Under the pieces are notes generated by a model. That model was not told where the DNA came from and did not search any database. It saw nothing but the letters and a program-made list of their open reading frames with translations. Positions 63,346 to 64,000 of a stretch of 64,000 nt of DNA are shown here, piece by piece. Every line of letters starts with the position of its first letter. Within the stretch, counting starts at the first letter, position 1. Both the position numbers and the translations under genes were made by a program. The stretch comes from Nocardia macrotermitis (GTDB lineage Bacteria; Actinomycetota; Actinomycetes; Mycobacteriales; Mycobacteriaceae): assembly GCF_009604405.1 (NCBI RefSeq), contig NZ_WEGK01000004.1, positions 310,001-374,000 of the forward strand, given 5' to 3'.

Positions 63346-64000
63346 CTACGGCAGATGAACGAATTGATAACCGGCGGAACGCAATCGGGTGACGGCCGCG
63401 ATCATGCCCGGGGCCGTGGCGGATCGCGGGCGGTGCATGTGGGCGATGGAAATGGATCCGGGGACCACCGCGGCCATTTCGCGTTGGATCTGGGGGCTGC
63501 TGAAGGTGGCTCCGGCGTCGGCGTTGATGCTGAATCCCACCGGGGTCTCGCCGAGTTCGTGCACGATTCGCACGGCGATATCGTCGTAGTGGGCGGTTCC
63601 GGTGCGGAAGAAGCGGGGTGCGCGGCCGGTCAGCCGGATCAGTCGTTCGTGATTGCTCCAGACTTCGTCCACGGCCTGTTGCGCGGACGCGGTTCCGGCG
63701 ATGCCGTAGGCCGAACGGCCGTTCACCGACAGCGGGCAGTGCCGGGTGCCGTGATTGCCGATCTCGAACAATGGATTGTCGGCGAGCGTTCCCGCGCGGC
63801 CGGGATCGGCGTCTATCCACCGTTGGTTCAGGAACAATGTCGCCGGAATGCGTTGGGAGATCAGGAAGTTCATCAGAACTTCATTCATCTCGTCGTTCCC
63901 GGGGCCGCCACAGGCATCGAAGGTCAGCGCCATCTGCTTACCGGCCGGGACGAACGTGGTGACGATGCCCGGCATCGCCATCGCCCAGGTCCGGGGCCGC
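63346..64000 (-). CDS. Polysaccharide deacetylase, start beyond window
   Basis: At least 218 residues of a NodB-type deacetylase; the frame stays open to the window edge, so the N-terminus (probably a signal peptide) is missing. The metal-binding Asp is in MALTFDACGGPGNDEMN, the His pair in IGNHGTRHCPLS, and the late motif in RFFRTGTAHYDDIA. TFDACGG replaces the common TFDDG, as in a subgroup of actinobacterial deacetylases. It would remove N-acetyl groups from peptidoglycan or another wall polymer. An in-frame ATG at 63981 is possible but follows coding-like sequence. Confidence 0.85.
   Translation of the reverse strand, partial: RPRTWAMAMPGIVTTFVPAGKQMALTFDACGGPGNDEMNEVLMNFLISQRIPATLFLNQRWIDADPGRAGTLADNPLFEIGNHGTRHCPLSVNGRSAYGIAGTASAQQAVDEVWSNHERLIRLTGRAPRFFRTGTAHYDDIAVRIVHELGETPVGFSINADAGATFSSPQIQREMAAVVPGSISIAHMHRPRSATAPGMIAAVTRLRSAGYQFVHLP

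Overview
The window reads as chromosomal DNA from a high-GC, mycolic-acid type actinobacterium, most likely Nocardia or a close relative. The evidence is the strong G/C third-position bias, frequent GTG/TTG starts, many 1-4 base gene overlaps, and a set of proteins typical of Mycobacterium/Nocardia/Rhodococcus: GlnX-GlnH-PknG, PrrA-PrrB, EchA6, an AccD3-like carboxyltransferase, SepH, LigD, WS/DGAT acyltransferase, a hemophore-related protein and a secretory lipase. The species cannot be fixed from sequence alone. No rRNA, tRNA, CRISPR array, transposase or prophage gene was seen.

Layout. 0-5 kb: end of a SixA-like phosphatase, a small membrane protein, a MerR regulator coupled to an M20 amidohydrolase (with a decayed duplicate of its 3' end), an NlpC/P60 endopeptidase with an upstream 11-bp-periodic GATAAC array, and an EamA exporter preceded by a 13-codon leader peptide. 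5-9 kb: two back-to-back operons (cytosine-deaminase-like amidohydrolase + DUF1097 membrane protein; acetamidase/formamidase + amidase), probably for amide or ring-nitrogen salvage. 9-11 kb: an APC amino-acid permease. 11-20 kb: a tightly overlapped seven-gene minus-strand operon glnX-glnH-(helical protein)-pknG-PP2C-vWA-FHA, an amino-acid sensing and Ser/Thr phosphorylation module. 20-30 kb: P450 and TetR, acyl-CoA dehydrogenase, WS/DGAT, pseudouridine synthase, phosphodiesterase, and AraC divergent from a Baeyer-Villiger type monooxygenase. 30-39 kb: a fused ECF-type transporter plus its T subunit, a secreted glycine-zipper protein, a lipase, an isochorismatase-like protein, LigD, and a roughly 300-bp minisatellite. 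39-46 kb: MT0933-like protein, metallo-beta-lactamase fold hydrolase, EchA6, FAD oxidoreductase, aldo/keto reductase and AccD3. 46-52 kb: a four-gene conservon (sensor kinase, Roadblock, DUF742, GTPase) whose kinase carries a roughly 500-residue LPQR-type repeat tail. 52-64 kb: acyl-CoA synthetase, hemophore-related protein, PrrAB, FKBP, TrmH/SpoU methyltransferase, DUF2537, SepH, SerC, an unrecognised protein, and the start-truncated polysaccharide deacetylase.

Points of most interest. Two nearly identical copies of a complex intergenic repeat (about 45.6-45.9 and 57.35-57.71 kb) carry 77-79-bp monomers and a long interrupted inverted repeat, and each sits just upstream of genes. The PknG operon distributes zinc-ribbon modules over three neighbouring products (kinase, phosphatase, FHA protein), suggesting one signalling assembly. 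Several starts (P450, aldo/keto reductase, SerC, the EamA leader peptide, FAD oxidoreductase) lie 6-8 nt after a TAnnnT -10 box, so leaderless mRNAs appear common. Repeat expansion inside or beside genes recurs (LPQR tail, in-frame 93-bp duplication, 16-bp minisatellite, MT0933-like Ala/Glu/Pro tail). Parts of 39-63 kb match, from memory, the gene content of M. tuberculosis Rv0881-Rv0885 and Rv0902c-Rv0909, but rearranged.
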